Positions 1 through 11,988 of a DNA stretch of 64,000 nucleotides are shown here, piece by piece; the stretch's first letter is position 1; the number at the start of each line of letters is the position of its first letter. The stretch is from NCBI GenBank assembly GCA_014281115.1, contig JACONQ010000006.1:434001-498000 (forward strand). Reading direction: 5' to 3'. The position numbers and the translations under genes are program-made. Source of the DNA: Laburnicola sp. R22_1. Its lineage: Eukaryota > Ascomycota > Dothideomycetes > Pleosporales > Didymosphaeriaceae. Below the pieces are notes generated by a model. The model saw only the letters and a program-made list of their open reading frames with translations. It made no database searches and was not told the DNA's origin.

Positions 1-2330
1 ACTAATATAGTCTAAATTAATTAAACCTTCTAAAATCTTTTCTCTTATATAGTGATATTATATATCAATATGTTTAGATTTAGAATAGTATTCTGGATTT
101 TTAGCTAATTTAATAGCCGGTTAATTATTACAGAATAGATAATAACTTTTACTATTATTATAAATATTTAAAAGTTTAATATATTTATTAAATAAATATA
201 CTCTTTTAAGCCTTCTTTAATAGCCATATACTCTGCCTCGCAACTAGATAGATAGTGCTACAGATTTTTGTAATTTACTAGACTAACTAATAGGGGTATT
301 ATTAATAGTAAAAATAAAGCCACTAGTACTTTTTCTCTCTACTAAATCACCCCCAATCTAAATCTACGTAACCTATTAGATTAAATAGATTATTACTAGG
401 TTTAGATTAGTTTTTAGTTATAGTATTATTAAATACTAATTTATAATTTTTAGTATTAATTAAATACTTCCAAATTCTCTCTAGAGCAGTATAGTAAGAA
501 GAATTAGGATTAGACATAAATCTAGCACAGTTATTAACTGCGTAGATTATATCTGGTCTAGTTTTACTAGGTAAATATATTAAACTACCTATTTGTTGTT
601 AATAGTAATTAATTTCTTTATCTGTTGCTTGGCTAGTATTTTTATTTAATTTAATTCCTGGCTCACTAGGAGAACTAACAGGATTTAAATTTAATTTATT
701 ATACTTTTCAAGTATATTATTAAGATATTTAGTTTGACTTAAACTAATACTATGTTTAGTTTCATTAATTTCCATGCCTAGAAAATAAGAGACTTCACCT
801 AAGTCTTCTAGATCTAAATCTAGATTCTTAAGACTATCTTTTATAAAATTAATAAGTTTTAAAGTAGGTCCTAATACTAGTATATTGTCTACGTATACTA
901 CTATTATTATATTAATTTTAGAATTAAGGAAAACTCCTTGTTCTAAAATAATAGGTAGGAAACCTAACTCTTTTAACTTATTAGCTAAAAAGTTATACTA
1001 TAGTCTAGGTGATTGTTTTATTTTATATAAAGCTTTATTAAGCTTATAAACTATATATTTATTACTATTAATAGTAGAATTAATAGAGTAATAGTCCTCC
1101 ATTAAAATACTATTATTAATAATAATATTTTTATTATTTAGAAAACCATGAGGTTGTTCTACATAAATTTCTTTATCTATAGTAGTATGGACAAAAGCAT
1201 TTTTAAAGTCCCATTGCCTTATTTCTACATTATTAATTATACCTAGAAATAATAGTAATTTAATTATTTCTGGCCTAGTGATATTTGAAAAGGTTTCTAG
1301 GTAGTCTAAGCCATAGGTTTAACTAAAGCCTTTAACTACCCATCTAGCTTTATACTTAATAATCTTATTATCTTTATTAGTTTTTAATTTATAAACCTAT
1401 TTACCTTTTAGAGCTTTTCTATTACTAGGTAATTTAGTTATAAGCCAAGTATTTTGTTTTACTAAAGAACTAATTTCTAGTTCTATAGCTTTAATCCATT
1501 CTAAATTATTACTAGTACTAGCGTCTTTAAAAGTATTAGGTTCTTTATTTAATTAAATAATAGATAGACTAAATTCTAAACTATTATTATTAACTAATAA
1601 GTTATAAGGCATACAATTCTTTAATAGTTATTTATCCTTATGAGGTATATTAACTATAGGATTAGAGCTATTATTTATCGTACTATCTATAGAATTATCT
1701 ACAGTAGTATCTATAATATTATTATCTATAGAATAGTTTTCTATAGATTTAGTAGACTTATTATGACTAGAATTATCTTCTAAGTTAAAATTATCTATAA
1801 TAAGCTCTTTATAAATAGACGTAGTATTAAAACTAAAAAAGTTCTCTTTTAGTACTACTAGGTCTCTAGTCTAGGTTTCTTTTCTAGTTATTAAGTCTAA
1901 AGCTTTATAACTATTAAAGTTATTAAAACCTATAAGAATTCCTTTTTAGCTCTAGGCTCTAGTTTTTTAATTTGCTCTATATTTTTATAGAACATAATAG
2001 AGGCCTAGATTTTAATTAGCTTATAGTTAATATTAATATTAGGATAAACTAGATTAAAAGGTATCTAATTATTAAGACTAGAATGGGGTGTTATATTATA
2101 TAAATAAACACTAGAAGCTAAAGCTTCTCCCTATGGATAAAAAGGACATTTAGAATTATATAATAGACACCTAATAGTCTCTATTATAGTTCTATTTATT
2201 CTTTCTATTAAACCATTGTGTTCTGAGGTCCTAGGACTATTAAATTCTTGTATTATACCTTTAAGAATACAAAGGTTATTAAATAAAGATTTTTAAATTC
2301 TAGGCCATTATCGATTTTAATTCTTTTATA
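1..2330 (-). pseudogene. Ty1/copia retrotransposon pol relic (integrase and reverse transcriptase)
   Basis: Reading the minus strand, fragments of a copia polyprotein appear in order: the integrase core (KRIKIDNGLEF near 2290-2325, and PRTSEHNGLIERINRT near 2175-2235), then reverse transcriptase (QWDFKNAFVHTTIDKE-IYVEQPHGFL near 1145-1215), and the catalytic box near 870-900, read as VYVDN where the family has YVDD. The D-to-N change and many TAA/TAG stops fit RIP. The element is cut at 2330 by the Tc1/mariner element that follows. Its N-terminal half should resume beyond 13861, but I could not recognise it there. No LTR was found inside the window, so the 3' end probably lies to the left of base 1. 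Non-functional. Confidence 0.8.
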
Positions 2331-3399
2331 GTGGGGTGACAAAAAAAGAGTAATTATTTATACCTTTTTTAAAATATAATAACTTACTTATTTAGCAATA
2401 GAAAAATTATAGGATTTTAATATATAATAGAAAAAGTTAGTAACTTTAATAAAGTATACTTACGTAATGCTAACTAATTAGCGTTAAAAGGTTTTATAGT
2501 CTTAAACATAGGGAATTTTGAAGATCTCTTTAGAAATGTAAATAACTTTTCTATTACGATATTAAAATTTTTTATATTATAGTATAGTTTAGGTATATAA
2601 AAGATCTATATATATACAACTTTTAAGTCTAGGTTATTTCCTAAAACTATTTTTATTTTAGATTATTTACTTTTTCTATTTTTAGCTATAGTATTATAAT
2701 ATAACAATCTAATTAATTCTAGATAGTATTAGCTTATAGCTAGAAGCCGAATCTTAATTTTAAGGTTAAAAAAGTACAATATTACATGTATTTTTAATAA
2801 ATTTTTAATTTTTAATTTTTAATTTAGTTTAAGACCCTATAACTTTTATATTACGTAATCCTATAACTTATAATTTTAATATAAAATTATTTTTAAATAA
2901 CCTAGCTATGGAAATGTTTAGAGTATAATAGCTATAGTTTCTATATATTTATTAATTAAAATCTCTTCTTTTACGTTTTACTTAGGATTCTTACGTTGTT
3001 AAATAAAAGAAATTATAAACTAGTAAATATTAAATTACTAGTACTTAGTATACCACCCCCTGGCTTCGATAATAGCCATATAACGATTAGGTATAGATAA
3101 TATACAATTATCTATATCCTTTTGTGAAATTAATTCCCATTCCTCTTTAATAGCCTTTTTAAAAGTATTATAACTTTCTTGGCTAGCCCCTACTCCTAGA
3201 CTACCTATTATACGCTTAGAAAGTCTATATTTTAATAAACTCCAAACGTTTTCAATAGGATTTAAATCTGGACTATAGGTAGGGTGAGAAAAAAGAATAT
3301 TTTTATTTTTTTCAAACCACTCTAAAACGTTATCCGTTTTATGAGTAGGGGCGTTATCTTGTTAAAAATGCCAGCCTATTAATTAATTAATATTAGAAA

Positions 3400-4024
3400 T
3401 AATATAATAATAATATAATAATAATATAATAATAATATAATAATAATATAATAATAATATAATAATAATATAATCATAATATAATAATAATATAATAATA
3501 ATATAATAATAATATAATAATAATATAATCATAATATAATAATAATATAATAATAATATAATAATAATATAATAATAATATAATAATAATATAATAATAA
3601 TATAATCATAATATAATAATAATATAATAATAATATAATAATAATATAATAATAATATAATCATAATATAATAATAATATAATAATAATATAATAATAAT
3701 ATAATAATAATATAATAATAATATAATCATAATATAATAATAATATAATAATAATATAATAATAATATAATAATAATATAATAATAATATAATAATAATA
3801 TAATAATAATATAATAATAATATAATAATAATATAATAATAATATAATAATAATATAATAATAATATAATAATAATATAATAATAATATAATAATAATAT
3901 AATAATAATATAATAATAATATAATAATAATATAATGATATAATAATAATATAATAATAATATAATAATAATATAATAATAATATAATAATAATATAATA
4001 ATAATATAATGATATAATAATAAT
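3400..4024. repeat. 11-bp minisatellite (ATAATAATAAT)n with periodic C variants
   Basis: About 57 units of ATAATAATAAT. A variant unit ATAATCATAAT recurs with its C at 3475, 3530, 3607, 3662 and 3728, i.e. every 5, 7, 5 and 6 units, which suggests block duplication. Two G variants (ATAATGATA) lie near 3936 and 4010 and change the register. It interrupts the transposase remnant of element F. The long open frame across it is a low-complexity artefact, not a gene. Confidence 0.95.
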
Positions 4025-4303
4025 TAAAGAAAAAAAAGAAAAAAAGACCTAATTAAAATAAATAAAAATAACCAGGTTTATAATACTTTTTAACTATAGG
4101 AACTAATATCTTTTAATATAGTCTCTATTAGTGTATTTAGGCCTTTTATTAGAATTTTAAGATAGGGGGGAGTCTTTTATAAAATATAATTCAGATCTCC
4201 CCCCTATCTAAATTGAGCCCCATACTTGAATTATTATATCGCGGCCTATAAATAATAAATTAATATAGATAAAATTATAGTTATATAGTATAATATATGC
4301 TTA

Positions 4304-4452
4304 ATAATTCTATAATTTAAAATTTAAAATTTACTAGTTAGTTTCCAGTAATTAGGCAGTGTTAAACATAACTTCTTAAAAGTCTAAATTAAACACTTCC
4401 TAATTACTAGATAACTAACTAGTAAATTTTAAACTTTAAATTATAGAATTAT
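4304..4452. mobile_element. 149-bp MITE with long terminal inverted repeats
   Basis: The left arm from 4304 (ATAATTCTATAATTTAAA...) and the right arm ending at 4452 are inverted repeats of nearly 60 bp with only a few mismatches, separated by about 30 bp. A TA dinucleotide lies at each end, consistent with a Tc1/mariner-type target. It has no coding capacity. It lies inside the remnant of element F. Confidence 0.75.
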
Positions 4453-4687
4453 AAGGATAAAGGTGTAGCCTTTTTTAATATAATAAATTTAAAAAAAACT
4501 TACTATTTGAGCGGGTATTATCCTGTTTTTGAAATCCACGTTTTTGATTTCTTTTTGTTCTAGAGTATTCTACTCTAGCTCCATGGCCTCTTTGAATACC
4601 GTGCCTTGGCAGAAAGTGCGCCGCGTCACCAAAACGCGCCACCCCCCATGCAACACCCCAACTTCAACGCGCGGCATCTCCACCAAT

Positions 4688-7600
4688 ATGGACCCAATCG
4701 AGGCCGCGATAGCAGCAATCGAATCGCGGAGACCAGGAGAAACTTTTTCGTATAGAGAAATTGCGAAAAAGTTTGGTGTTGTACGATCTACTTTACCATA
4801 TTTTACCACCAAATGCACGGACCCACCAAATGCACGTTTTTGCCGCCACCAAGGGCAACACTCCAAAACCTATACAACGCCAAATATATAGTAAAATCAC
4901 TAGATGTTTTGCAGTAGCACTCGTAGGAGCATGTAAAACCATTGCGCAATGATAAATTACTTGCGATAACGCTATGGGAGCTGTACAGTACGGGTGCGCG
5001 TGGCTCTGGCGGGTGAGGGCACCCTCTCTCCAGTGGGCTCTTGATCAACAATAGTAGCCTCAGGTCTCTCAAGAGCTTGTTTTTTTGGTGTACAAGGGTT
5101 AAGGCTCCGTTAATTACCCTTTTTAGACAATTGTATATCACCTTTGAGTTGCTTTTCGAGCTGCTTTTAGAGTAGCTTTTCAGCTCGCTCAGCAGCCTTG
5201 GCCTCTTTTGCTTACGCCTTCAGTTCTCGCGCCGCCAAACGTACGTGAGCTCTCTCCTCTTTAAGAGCTTGTTTCTCCTGCTTTTTGAGAAGCCTTTGGT
5301 GTTAAGCCTCTAAGAGTTGTTGTTGTTGAAGCTTTTTATCAGTCTCAATTTGCTCCTGCCTCTCGCAGGCCCTCTAAACTTTGCTAGGTGAGTAAAATAC
5401 AGCGCCGCCATGCCAATTATTAGGTTTATTAAGTAGGAGAGGCTTGCCACATTAACGGCGCCTCTTCTTGTTAATAAAAGCTTGCTCAAGCCTATCATAT
5501 TAGTGTTAAAGGATCCTATATTTAATCTTAAGCTTGTGATAACTTTGCGACAGCTGTTTACGCTCCTCAGCGTGGTCCTCCGCAACAATGTCCTTCAGTA
5601 TTTGCCATACTTTACGCCAATCAGAATTAGAGAGGTTTAACGAGCTACTCTAACTTAAGGGAGGGCTCTCGTGCTCTGCAATAAACTTCTTAAGTATAGT
5701 GTTTGGGTTATAAGGTGACAACCCAGTACACTTAAAAGCTTTGAGTATTATTGTTTCTTAAAAGGCCCTTTGCCAGGAGGCGTTAAAGAGTCGATAAAAG
5801 TCGCGTTTGGTAATTGCTGAGAGGCCCTAGCAGTTGTACATAAACTCTAAGAGCTCTCTTGTATACGCCGTACTCAGAGGCTTGAACATCGCCACATTAA
5901 GAGGCTAGAGAGTGTGGGTAGCGTGTGGCGGGAAGGTTATAAGGAGTATTTTGTTATTGTCGCAGTATGTGATAAATTGCATAGTAATATAAGACCCATG
6001 CCCATTAAGTATGAGTAGTCGGTACTCCCTACAAGCTTTCTCCTTGGTCTCGCGATCAAATACTTGTTTGAGCCACGCCAAACCAATCTTATTGTTAGTC
6101 CACCCACTTAATAAGCTCGCAAAAAGGCCTTGTAGTGTTGCAGATCAAAATCTTAAAGCCATAAGTCTTGTATATTGCCCATAGTAGCTTGATAAATCAA
6201 GGCTGGCGTCAGCGAGGTGCCGTCGGCGCAAATACAGGCAATTGTTGTTACCCACTCTCTATTACTGTCCTGGAGCATTTGCTTGTAAGGGCCCTGCTTA
6301 TACAGCTGCCGCGAGAACACTCTTTTCATCTTGGTGAGCACTCTAATAAGGAACCCTTTTTCATCCATATTGTACATATGGCGACTGTCGATATCGTACT
6401 AGGTTATTTTGTCGCCTAAAAGCTTAAAGTATAAGGCGTATTTGGTAGCAGAATCAGCGCGGTGGCGACAGGCGTCGATACCAGTAGTCCATCGCGATAT
6501 GAGCTCAATATTGTTGCGGGCAATAAAGCGCTCAACCCAGTTTTTGCCTAGCTCTTTTCTGGCTATTTCTGTTGCAAAATTTCGGATTATTTGCTTTGTA
6601 GGAGGCAGGCCTCTCTTGTTAAGCTTATATATGTAGTTTACAAGCTCTTTTTCTTGTGTGGTGTTAAGAAATTTCTACTCATTTGCCCTCTCTATGTGGC
6701 TTTTATTGATCCCGCGCGCGCCGCGATAAAGTTAATCGCTCAACGCCAAATAATTTGGCAATTTTGGTGTAATTAGGCTTTTCGCCTGCTGGCAAGCTTT
6801 CGATTGCTGTCAGCGCGGCCTCCATAGCGTCAATATTGGTGGAGTTATGAGCGTTGATAAACTACGTGGATTTTTTCAAAACCGTGCATTTGGTGGGGTC
6901 GTGCATTTGGTGATTAGTCATGGTAACGCGCCGGCACTGACGCGCTACATACGCGCAGCAAGATCCTCGCAGAAACCAACGAAATCTCAGCCAACAACAA
7001 GAAAAGGAGCTCCTACGGTATATAAGACGCCTTACTAAGCGTGGTCTTCCTCCTACACGTCAAATGATACAAAACTTCGCGATATCTATTGCTAAAAAGG
7101 ACGTTAGCATGTCATGGGTTGATCGCTTTATCAGGCGCAACAGCGAAGACTTAATATTAAGATAGATAACTAGAATCGATAGCAATCGCCACAACGCTAA
7201 TTCAGGGGCAAAATATAGGCTCTACTTTAAGCTTCTACACAAGAAAATTATAAAGTATGGCGTAGAGCCTTAGCATACGTACAATATGGACGAAAAAGGC
7301 TTCCTACTTGGTATCACGGGCAGGTCAAAGAGGATCTTCGATAGGCCTCTATATGAGAGTCGCCAAGTGAGGCAATCTATCCAGGACGGCAGCCGTGAGT
7401 GGATCTCGCTTATCGCATGTATATGCGCTGATGGATCTACTGTTGATCCATCACTGATCTATCGATCTGACGCTGAGACTCTACAATCAAGCTGGGTTGA
7501 GGAAATCAACGTCAACTCTCACAGAGTCTTTATCACCTCATCAACCTCTGGATGGTCAAACAACGATATAGGCCTTCAATGGCTCAAACAGGTGTTTGAT

Positions 7601-8690
7601 CGCTGTACAAAGGAGAAGGCTCGACGGCAGTGGCGACTCCTAGTCCTTGATGGGCATGGATCTCACGTTACTATGGATTTTATCAACTACTGCGCAGAAT
7701 AAGATCCTCCTTGCGATATTTCCCCCTCATGCGACTCATACGCTGCAGCCTCTTGACGTCTGCGTATTTAAGTCTCTCTCAGCTGCCTACTCTGACGAGC
7801 TCTCCGGATACCTGTATAGGAGCCAAGGACTGTCAACAATCGCCAAAAGAGACTCCTTTACGCTATTCTGGAAGGCCTGGACGACGTCAGTTACACCGCA
7901 ATTAATCACCAAAGCTTTTGAGTGTACAGGTATCTCGCCGCCAGATCCTACGCCTATCCTCAAAAGGTTTAACAAAGAGACTCCGCTAGAGCCAGAATCA
8001 CCAGTGAGCTCTACCTCAGTACTCAGCGCGTCAGATTGGCGTAAAATAGAGCGACTGTTACGCTCCACTGTTAAGGATATCGCGACTGAGGAGTCGCGTA
8101 AGCTGAGCCAGACAATACACTCAATCTCTGTACAAAAGCAGCTCCTAGAGCATGAAAACCAGGGTCTCCGAGAAGCTCTTACAAACCAGAAACGGCGTCA
8201 AACAAAAGGCAAGACTCTGCCCTTAGAGCAACCTAAGGAGTGGCATGGAGGAGCAGTTTTCTGGTCACCTGCCCGCGTACAGAGGGCGCGTGACTCGCTC
8301 AGCCAACAGGAGACTGAAAAACAACAGTCACAACTCCAAAAAGCTCAGCAGCAAGAGATCCGTATAGCTAATAAACAGCTCAAAGCTCGTTTACAGCAGG
8401 AGAAGCGCGTTGAGCGGGCAGCAGCCAAAGAAGCGCGCGCCAAGGAGAAGGCTGATCAGGCTGCTGAGCAACGCCTCCGTCAACAGGCTCGCAAGGCTCA
8501 ACAACAACTTCAAAAACGTCTCAAAACTGCTAAAAAGGGACACCAGAGAGCCTCAAAGGCTACCTATAAAGTTATAAAAAGGCAGAGATCTACGCTAGCA
8601 CCTGTACGCGTTGATGTGGCGGCATCTGCGCCATTGACGCCAGTATCGCGCAGTGGCCGAACAATCAAAACACCAAGCAGATATCTATAA
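4688..8690 (+). pseudogene. Pogo/Fot1-like DDE transposase of element A (broken)
   Basis: The transposase starts MDPIEAAIAAIESRRPGE at 4688, a psq-type helix-turn-helix. It is split by element B after about residue 38 and resumes near 6914. The frame then runs to 7702 with stop codons where related copies have sense codons (ILR-stop-IT near 7170, and EP-stop-HTYN near 7273). The DDE core follows: YNMDEKGF (first Asp) near 7280, VLDGHGSH (second Asp) near 7645. A frameshift near 7698 passes the frame to 7699-8690, which reads LQPLDV and ends in a long Lys/Gln/Arg/Ala-rich coiled-coil tail (about residues 150-320 of that part). It should have bound the element ends and carried out cut-and-paste transposition in the nucleus. 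Non-functional. Confidence 0.88.
4806..6913 (-). mobile_element. Pogo-type transposon B nested in A, with dead transposase
   Basis: The left end is CCACCAAATGCACG, repeated once 17 bp further on. The right end is the inverse pair ending near 6913. TA precedes the left end; the right target copy is altered. The minus strand encodes a second, divergent pogo transposase: N-terminal helix-turn-helix (EAALTAIESLPAGEKPN) near 6820, a frameshift near 6710, the first Asp region (YNMDEKGFLIR) near 6370, ICADGTSLTPALIYQ near 6200, and a coiled-coil tail toward 5000. Stops and frameshifts are frequent. It sits in reverse orientation within the helix-turn-helix region of element A's transposase and broke that gene. 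Confidence 0.88.
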
Positions 8691-8855
8691 ATTTGACTAG
8701 CTGGCAATCATCTATAAGCCTAGGAGACCTTAACTCTAGAAAATCTCGCAATAAAAGCTTTTGTATAGAGCTTTACAGCCTCATGTTGTTGGCGGCGTGT
8801 TGGTGATGGGTGGCGCGTTTTACTGACGCGGCGCACTTTCTGCCAAGGCACGGTA

Positions 8856-9221
8856 GCACATTCGTCTGAAAATATAATTTGTTCCAGAATATAATTTTCT
8901 AGAATTTTTTTATCCATCTCTTTAGCAAATAATAGCCTATTTCTAGCTCTTTCTTTATTTAAAATAGCCATTTTCTTAGAAATTATTATTTTATAATCCT
9001 TCTCTTTTAAAAATCTTTATAGAGTTCTTTTTGTAGCCCCTAAATTATTCTCTACTATTAATCTTTTATTAACCTTTTTAGGGCTTTTAATTAAATTCCT
9101 ATTAATAACTCTTTTTTCACTTTCTAATATTTTCTTTGGTCGTTATTTTTTAATAGGGTTTTGTAAATTAGAATTATTATTTTTTGCCTTTAAACTTTAT
9201 ATAGTATTATAAATACTTATA
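8856..9221 (-). pseudogene. N-terminal remnant of the element F Tc1 transposase
   Basis: Minus strand from 8971 downward reads NRLLFAKEMDKK...IIFSDE, the segment before and including the first catalytic Asp of Tc1-type transposases. Further right (9000-9200), AT-rich sequence with stops continues toward the helix-turn-helix part. It is joined to the rest of the gene at 4597 across element A. Confidence 0.65.
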
Positions 9222-11091
9222 ACGTACTTTGCACTCGAGTCGGACACTCTATCGAGTCGAACACTTTGCCAAGACCCCACTAAGTTCTATACTATTCACG
9301 ATAGTATAGAGTCAACATAAACTATTTTCGATAGTCTAAATAGGCTAAACTATTTAGAATCTACTTCTATAAGCTGTCTACAGGTTTTTTTATTGTGCCT
9401 AGGCTTATCGTAGCGTCTATAGCGCTGTTAAGCGGATTTGCCTCTATTAGTGTGCACTCTTTTCTTTGCCTACTTGCCATCACTACGCACCCTAAAGTCC
9501 TTTAGAGTAGCTAGTCGCTGGCCCTCTTTAACTATAAGGACTCCTTCTTACTGCAATCGCTTTCTTTTATATAATTTACATCGTGTGGCGGCCTTATTAG
9601 CAGCTTAAAGTTTGGCGTTGCGTTTAGTTATTAATACTAAAGAATGCCCTATTATCTTAGCACCTTTAACGAGCTTTTCCATCGCCTTAACTATATAAGT
9701 TAGGGAACTATCCACATGCCTTTAAATCCTCTGCTTAACCAGCGTCAATTGCAACCTAAGTTCTATACTATTTCACGAAGTTTGCGACTCCTATATACTA
9801 TCGCGAATAGTACAAAGTGGAGGCGTACGCAGGCGGACGTTAAACTGCGATATTACAGCTTCTAGGTTGTGGAACACTAGGCCAGCACCTTAAAAGCCTC
9901 CTTTAATATTACTTTTAGTAAACGATGCCTTAAAAGCAGCAATAAAGCAAGGCAGAAACTCGATTTTAGTAATGTGCGTGATGTGGTTGCGCATTAAATC
10001 CTTAGCTTAGCACCTATACGCCTTTTTTAAAGGCGCGAAACAGCCCACATTAAGTGGCTATAAGAGGTGCGACAAATGTAAGAGCATATAGAGAGTAACA
10101 ATATTGCTCTTCTTGCAATACTATTTAAATTTAAACAAGTTATAACTCTTATAGCTGTTAAGAATAAGTAAATATATTATGCTAATAACACGCCTCTTTG
10201 TATGCTATCAAAGTGCTTTAGCCACTATAGACTAAGCTTATTTATTGTCTAGCCATTCTTAGAGACTGTAATAACCTAATTATAAGGTAGATCCTTCTCC
10301 TTATACCAGGCGGAGAGGTGGTGCTTGCTCCCAAAGATAATAAAGGGTAGGATCTATCACTCCGTCGTATTAATGCCTTAGATAACTGTTGTCTACTCCC
10401 TATTGCCCTGCTACACCTACTTTAGCCGTCCTTAACGCTTAGAGCCTATAACTACTACTCTAGTTAATATTATGCCTATTATAAAGCCTGATTTATTAAA
10501 ATTGTAGGTGTCCTTGTCTAGGATACTATATTTGGCCTTTATATTCTTCACAAGCCAGAACTAGTCTTATATTATCTTAGGATCCTCCTAGAGAGCTCTC
10601 TTATAGTTGTACTTTTAATTAAACTTGACTCTAAGCTCTAGCTAGCGCTTAACAAAGTTATAAGGCCACCTCTAGCCAACTAGCTTATAGTAGCGTGCAG
10701 CTAGTAAAGAATTAGCCATATCTTTTATAGCATTAAGCCGAGGCGAAAATCCTCGCGCGTTAAGGTCGAGTATATGCTCTACAATCGCCTACTCCTCTCT
10801 TATAGTAAGTCTTATTTTGTTGGGTGCGCAGTCGCATCTAAACGTCTTTCTAGCACGTTAGTCGCTAAGTGTACTTTAAGAGACGTTGTAGATAGCTATA
10901 GCGCATCGCTAAGAGAGTGTCGCGTCTTATTTAATAGCCTAGATCGTAAGCTGTATACGCACTTCTTTTAACGCTAGTAGTTTATTATGTGGTTAAGGCA
11001 TCGCGTTATACTATTACTAATAGTATATTTTAGTAGGGTCTTAGCAAAGTGTCTAACTTAATAGAGTGTCTAACTCGAGTGTAAAGTACGT
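9222..11091 (-). mobile_element. Pogo-type transposon C (strongly RIP-mutated copy of D)
   Basis: Inverted ends ACGTACTTTGCACTCGAGTC at 9222 and complement at 11091, with TA at 9220-9221 and 11092-11093. It is 1870 bp and the same family as element D (1871 bp), but with many more transitions to A/T. The minus strand carries the transposase relic; a zinc-knuckle region lies near 9390-9440 and the N-terminal region near 10980. Nearly every conserved Trp/Gln codon has become a stop. Inserted in element F. Confidence 0.9.
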
Positions 11092-11988
11092 TAGTAGGTT
11101 TATTTAAAGTAGTAGAAATAGTAAAATAGTAGAAATAAAGTAATTAGCTTTTAAAAGAAGGTTAACGTTATATTTAAGCTAGGAGAAATTTAGATCCATT
11201 ATTGCTAAGACGAGAAAATAGGTGTTTAAGTTTTTTTTTTTAAATTCTTTTTCTAATTTTAAACTAGTAATTAATTATATAATACTATAGTCTTGGCATT
11301 AATACTATTTTTAGAATATTTAAAATTTACTTAATTAGATAAAATATGAGTTCGAATTATAGCTTATGTAATCTATACTACTACTATTTAGGCTTAGCTT
11401 AATAATAATATTACTAAGTATAACTAAAAATTAATAAGTAATTTTCTAGTATTTTAAATAGACTTTTCTTAAATATTTTATTTATAAAAATATTGCTTAC
11501 TAAGCAAATATAGAATTTAAAATAGAAAATAGAGAACTTTTTTATTTTAAATATTTAAAAAGTAATAGTATAGCTTTGATATAAGTAGAGTTATAACAAT
11601 TTTAAAAAGTAATATAATTTTAACCTTTTGGTTTAAAATTAGAGAAAAACCAATCTTAAATAAAAAAATAATTAAAAAAGTAACCTATAGTAAAAATTTA
11701 ACATAGTACTAATATAGCTTATAGCTCCTATATATATAAACATTTTAGAATTCTATACGTCTAGAACAAAGTTATAGGGTTTTTAAAATAAAGATTTAAA
11801 AATCTCTATTTTTAAGTCTATATATATACCCAGGTTATAATTACTAAGCAGAATCTTTATTAATTATCTAAAACTAGGTAATTTTGTCTCTAATATGTTA
11901 AAAATTGAAATTTTAATAATTATCCAAAGAAAAGTTATAAGCTTTTTAAAAGAGTAAAAAGAATTAATTTTTTTGTCACCCCACTATA

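Larger units (their letters stand above)
4599..8853 (+). mobile_element. Pogo-type DNA transposon A, containing nested element B
   Basis: Terminal inverted repeats start CCGTGCCTTGGCAGAAAGTG at 4599 and end with the complement at 8853. They match for about 50 bp with few differences and are flanked by TA (4597-4598 and 8854-8855). It is inserted exactly at the SDE motif of the Tc1 transposase of element F. Without B (2.1 kb) it is about 2.1 kb, normal for a fungal pogo/Fot1-like element. Its base composition is much less AT-rich than its host, so it is younger than F. Confidence 0.9.
2331..11984 (-). mobile_element. Tc1/mariner element split by nested insertions (element F)
   Basis: The ends are inverted: GTGGGGTGACAAAAA at 2331 and its complement ending at 11984, with TA on each side (2329-2330 and 11985-11986). 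Remnants of a minus-strand Tc1 transposase lie inside. An N-terminal part ending in the FSDEC catalytic Asp motif sits near 8856-8970. It is followed, across inserted element A, by sequence near 4505-4597, and a C-terminal part near 3200-3300 reads SPDLNPIENVWS, the Tc1 Glu motif. Removing A, C, the MITE and the minisatellite leaves roughly 2.7 kb, a plausible size. The element sits inside the copia relic. Much of the non-coding interior is AT-rich and unreadable. Dead by RIP. Confidence 0.7.

Noticed and set aside
3383..3730. 115-codon open frame of Ile/Leu/Tyr repeats
   Set aside because: Pure translation of the 11-bp minisatellite.
3400..4024. CRISPR-like regular repeats
   Set aside because: Units are contiguous without spacers, and the genome is fungal.
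10774..10971. 65-codon open frame, with a similar one at 12109-12306 on the other strand
   Set aside because: Both are antisense to the N-terminal transposase region of elements C and D; their similarity reflects the shared transposon.
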